From Gemmatimonadales bacterium UBA2975 (GTDB taxonomy: Bacteria; Gemmatimonadota; Gemmatimonadetes; Longimicrobiales; Gaopeijiaceae), in assembly GCA_002348265.1 (NCBI GenBank), contig DEAT01000081.1, positions 1 to 37,353 of the forward strand: 37,353 nucleotides of DNA. The letters are read 5' to 3'. Shown here piece by piece: positions 34,634 to 37,353 of the stretch (position 1 is its first letter; every line of letters begins with the position of its first letter). Below the pieces are notes generated by a model. It worked only from the letters and a program-made list of their open reading frames with translations, was not told where the DNA came from and searched no databases. A program made the position numbers and the translations under genes.

Positions 34634-36769
34634 TCAGTACGCTGCCAACTCGACGATAGCATCGACGACGTTAGGAGTCTGCGGCAGGATAACGCTCTCT
34701 ACCTGGGGTGCGTATGCCACCCACGTATCCATCGATGCCACACGCTTTATTGGTCCATCTAGGTACTCAAATAGCTCGTCTGCGATCCGCGCTGAAATTT
34801 CCGAACCGATTCCCCAGGACATGGAATCTTCGTGAGCGATGACGACTTTATTGGTCTTTTTGACTGAGGCGGCAATCCTCTCCATGTCGATAGGTCGTAC
34901 CGTACGGAGGTCGATGATTTCTGCCTCAATCCCGTGCTGATCTGAAGCGATTTTGGCCGCATCCAGACTCCGCTTTACTAGCGCTCCGCATGTTACGACC
35001 GTGACGTCCGTTCCTTCTCGGACGACCTTGGCCTTTCCAAAAGGAATCATGAACTCGGGGCCCGGGTCGCGTCCCTTGTTATAGACCTGTCTGTAGAGAT
35101 GCTTGTGTTCTAGAAATAGCACAGGGTCTTCGCATCGGATTGCGGTGCGCAGAAGGCCAGCCGCGTCTTCTGCAGTCGCGGGTAAGCAAACGTGTAAGCC
35201 CGGACAGTGTGCGAAGATTGACTCACCTGTTTGGGAGTGATAAATGCCTCCACCCTTAAGGTATCCGCCGTAGGTTACGCGGATCACAACGGGAGCCGAG
35301 AATAGACCGTTAGACCTGTAACGCATGGTCGCGAGCTCGTCCCGAATCTGCATCATCGCGGGCCAGATATAGTCGAAGAATTGCACTTCCACGACTGGCC
35401 GCATTCCTCGAACAGCCATTCCTATAGCACGACCCACAATGTTCGCTTCAGCTAGGGGCGAGTTGTACACCCTATGCGAACCGAACTTAGCCTGAAGACC
35501 GTGTGTGACTTTGAAAACACCACCTTTCCCCTTCACCTCATCGAGAATGTCCTCACGCGAAGCGTCGGCGACATCTTCACCGAAGACGACGATGCGTGGG
35601 TCTCGTTTCATCTCCTCTTTCATGCACGAATTCAATAAGTCGACCACGGTGAGGAGTTTGTCGGACTCGTACAGTGGAGTTCCTTCCGTATCGAAATCGT
35701 CCGATGTTGGATCTGTGTCTTCCGAGAAGAGGTGCGTCATCGCCTCCGATGGATCCGGCTGTGGTGACGCGAGGGCGATATCTGCGGCCTCGGCCACGGC
35801 AGCCTCGATCTCTGCCTCCATCTCTTCGAGTTGTTTTTCTGTTGCAGCACCGATCGTGATCAGCAGATCGCGGGTGCGTCGAAGAGGGTCCTGTAACTCC
35901 TGGTGCTCTCGTTCTTCCGGGGTCCTGTAAGCCCGCTCATCGTCAGACATCGAGTGTGAATAGGGACGTGTAGTATGAGCATGTAGCATGGCCGGACCAT
36001 TTCGCTCTCGAGCGTGACGGATAGCAGTTGCCGCCGCTTTGTATGTGTCTACTACGTCCGTCCCATCGCATTCGATAATGTTCAGGTTAGGAAACCCTGA
36101 CACGAGCCGAGAAATACTACCGCCAGCGGTTTGAACTTCGACCGGTACGCTGATGGCATAACCGTTGTCTTGAATGACGTATACGATAGGAAGCTTGAGG
36201 TTGCATGCCGTGTTCAGCGACTCCCAGAACTCGCCCTCGGAAGTTGCCCCGTCACCCGAGCAAACAATTACGACCTCGTCTTCAGAGAATTGTTCAATGC
36301 GCTCTCGCAGGCCTTCTACTACCGGGAACTTGGTGACTACCTCAGCAGCGCCTACCGCTTGCAGAAACTGTGTTCCGGTCGGAGAGGATGAAGTCGGCAC
36401 GTTGAATCGCACATCCCCAAAATGTGCAGGCATTTGTCGGCCACCTGACGCAGGGTCCCCTTCGGCGCCGACAGCTTGAAGAAGGTGATCCAGCGGTGTC
36501 TGGCCTAGCCCGAGCATCAGTGCTCGATCGCGGTAGTAGGGATAGAACCAGTCTTTTGCGCCGTCACAGTTCTCGGCTATAGCGACTCCAACGGCTTCGT
36601 GCCCCGCACTTGAGATCTGGAAGAAGATCTTGTTTTGACGCTTTAGGCTGATTTCTCGATCATCAATCCGACGGCTAGTGACCATCGTCCGATAGAAATT
36701 AAGAAGCTGCTCAGATGTGAGGCCTGCTAGCTCAGTGGCCGCAAGAGTCTTTTCTTCCTGTGTCGCCAT
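34634..36769 (-). CDS. Fused 2-oxoacid dehydrogenase E1 (alpha and beta subunits)
   Basis: The product has 711 residues. The alpha part (about 15-340) has the thiamine-diphosphate motif GDG(172-174)...N202 (SGDGATSEGEFWES and VIQDNGYAIS) and the YSHSMSDDERAY loop. An acidic linker (about 310-380) follows. The beta part (about 385-711) has VVFGEDVAD, the NSPLAEANIVGRAIGMA segment and GGIYHSQTGES. Branched-chain or pyruvate-type 2-oxoacid decarboxylation with transfer to a lipoyl E2 is expected. Fused E1 proteins like this occur in Bacteroidota and relatives. No E2 or E3 gene is nearby, so it must use components encoded elsewhere. Its ATG lacks an obvious Shine-Dalgarno sequence. Confidence 0.93.
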   Translation of the reverse strand: MATQEEKTLAATELAGLTSEQLLNFYRTMVTSRRIDDREISLKRQNKIFFQISSAGHEAVGVAIAENCDGAKDWFYPYYRDRALMLGLGQTPLDHLLQAVGAEGDPASGGRQMPAHFGDVRFNVPTSSSPTGTQFLQAVGAAEVVTKFPVVEGLRERIEQFSEDEVVIVCSGDGATSEGEFWESLNTACNLKLPIVYVIQDNGYAISVPVEVQTAGGSISRLVSGFPNLNIIECDGTDVVDTYKAAATAIRHARERNGPAMLHAHTTRPYSHSMSDDERAYRTPEEREHQELQDPLRRTRDLLITIGAATEKQLEEMEAEIEAAVAEAADIALASPQPDPSEAMTHLFSEDTDPTSDDFDTEGTPLYESDKLLTVVDLLNSCMKEEMKRDPRIVVFGEDVADASREDILDEVKGKGGVFKVTHGLQAKFGSHRVYNSPLAEANIVGRAIGMAVRGMRPVVEVQFFDYIWPAMMQIRDELATMRYRSNGLFSAPVVIRVTYGGYLKGGGIYHSQTGESIFAHCPGLHVCLPATAEDAAGLLRTAIRCEDPVLFLEHKHLYRQVYNKGRDPGPEFMIPFGKAKVVREGTDVTVVTCGALVKRSLDAAKIASDQHGIEAEIIDLRTVRPIDMERIAASVKKTNKVVIAHEDSMSWGIGSEISARIADELFEYLDGPIKRVASMDTWVAYAPQVESVILPQTPNVVDAIVELAAY

Positions 36770-36927
36770 CTATAACTGAGTTAGAAAATCACGCGAATAG
36801 ACCTCTAAGATACCGAATCTGATCGCTGCACGAAGAGGTATGGGAAGTGCGCACCGTGGGCTGTTCCCATCACCGGCAGTCAAGCCACCTTCTTTTGATG
36901 TCAGGAAACCAAAATGCAGAAGACATT
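36770..36927. other. Intergenic space before the E1 gene
   Basis: This 158-nt stretch holds no reading frame I trust and no clear promoter boxes or hairpin. The E1 promoter is probably here. Confidence 0.4.
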
Positions 36928-37353
36928 TTAGATTCGAGTGCGAGCCAGACGATCGCGCAGCGTAGCGGGATCATTTTGCGCTATGTCGCAGACGTAGTGC
37001 TCACAGACGTATGCAGTAGGCTGACCATTCAATGGACCACGTCCGCGGAATAGTGGCGTTTCTTCCTGGGGGCTACCTCCTGTTTGCTTTTTATCGAGTT
37101 CGCCTTCATCGGATATTATTCCTGCTATCACGCCACCAGGTAGGAACTCCTCGTGTACGGCAGTTAGGAGGGGTATGGGGTCCGAGTCGGCTGGGACGAA
37201 GAGGGCTACCTCTACCGGATTAGCTTCGAGTCGGTCGACCACCGAAAGCATGCGACCGAATCCCGTCCCAAATTCTTGCAGGGACTCGACTTCATGGTCG
37301 ACGATGGTTCTGGCGGCTTGGCGGTAGCGAATATCGTCTCTTAGTGCCCCTGC
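36928..37353 (-). CDS. C-terminal part of DUF255 (YyaL/SSP411-like) thioredoxin-domain protein
   Basis: The minus-strand frame is open from the right edge of the window (37353) to a stop at 36928-36930, giving 141 residues without the N-terminus. It begins ...YRQAARTIVDHEVESL and continues GFGRMLSVVDRLEANPVEVAL and PTAYVCEHYVCD, which match the C-terminal end of thioredoxin domain-containing DUF255 proteins (YyaL, mammalian SSP411/SPATA20). The thioredoxin and six-hairpin glycosidase-like domains lie outside the window. Family function is poorly defined. A downstream E1 gene on the same strand starts about 160 nt away. Confidence 0.88.
   Translation of the reverse strand, partial: AGALRDDIRYRQAARTIVDHEVESLQEFGTGFGRMLSVVDRLEANPVEVALFVPADSDPIPLLTAVHEEFLPGGVIAGIISDEGELDKKQTGGSPQEETPLFRGRGPLNGQPTAYVCEHYVCDIAQNDPATLRDRLARTRI

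Noticed and set aside
35505..35930. Ser-rich plus-strand frame of 141 codons
   Set aside because: It is a mirror of the acidic linker of the E1 protein; Ser-rich composition arises from reading Glu/Asp/Ala codons backwards.
1..37353. Search by eye for CRISPR arrays, insertion sequences, phage genes, tRNA and rRNA
   Set aside because: No regularly spaced repeats, transposase motifs, terminal inverted repeats or tRNA-like cloverleaf sequences were noticed; a tRNAscan or Infernal run would be needed to exclude small RNAs.

Overview
The window is about 37 kb of chromosomal DNA at roughly 53-55 % GC (estimated by eye). It is densely coding and dominated by secreted and envelope proteins. The gene families suggest a heterotrophic, probably marine member of Gemmatimonadota or a related lineage such as Acidobacteriota. 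They include a CBM9-like/DUF5916 outer-membrane protein, a DUF1592/DUF1552 pair with an ankyrin protein, a PD40-propeller amidohydrolase, DUF2723, DinB proteins, NHL lipoproteins, a fused E1 alpha/beta and a MoeB-rhodanese. The lineage call is inference from gene content. I found no 16S, tRNA, mobile element, phage gene or CRISPR array.

Layout. 1-157: C-terminal end of a probable zinc metalloprotease. 286-8612: DUF5916 protein, then a compact DUF1592 / DUF1552 / ankyrin operon. 8700-12652: AtoE-type transporter, M24 peptidase and exported metallo-beta-lactamase-fold hydrolase. 12786-14551: small lipoprotein translationally coupled to a cupin, then a second lipoprotein. 14658-17036: exported DinB protein and a DUF885-like lipoprotein without the usual HExxH motif. 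17231-18385 (minus): exported amidohydrolase. 18586-23092: PD40-amidohydrolase and a CaiB-type CoA transferase 4 nt apart. 23472-25423: NHL lipoprotein and a LolA-like exported protein. 25505-26925: a TonB-N-terminus-like membrane protein divergent from an outer-membrane barrel protein with a His-rich loop. 26998-28679: M19 dipeptidase overlapping a cytoplasmic DinB protein. 28696-29790 (minus): alpha/beta hydrolase. 29919-34498: exported RidA, DUF2723 membrane protein overlapping a MoeB-rhodanese protein, and a small beta-barrel protein. 34634-37353 (minus): fused 2-oxoacid dehydrogenase E1 and the C-terminus of a DUF255 (YyaL/SSP411) thioredoxin-domain protein.

How it fits together. Many products carry signal peptides or lipoboxes and are hydrolases of peptides, amides or small organic compounds: M24, M19, two amidohydrolases, a DUF885-like protein and an MBL-fold protein. 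With the short-chain fatty acid type transporter, the CoA transferase and the E1 enzyme, this suggests a scavenger that breaks down peptides and organic acids in the periplasm and oxidises them inside the cell. No single pathway is complete here. The most unusual items are the exported DUF1592-DUF1552-ankyrin triad, the DUF885-like protein with an altered motif, and the orphan TonB-N-like protein facing a His-rich barrel. I see no obvious defence, secretion or biosynthetic system that would count as clearly new.
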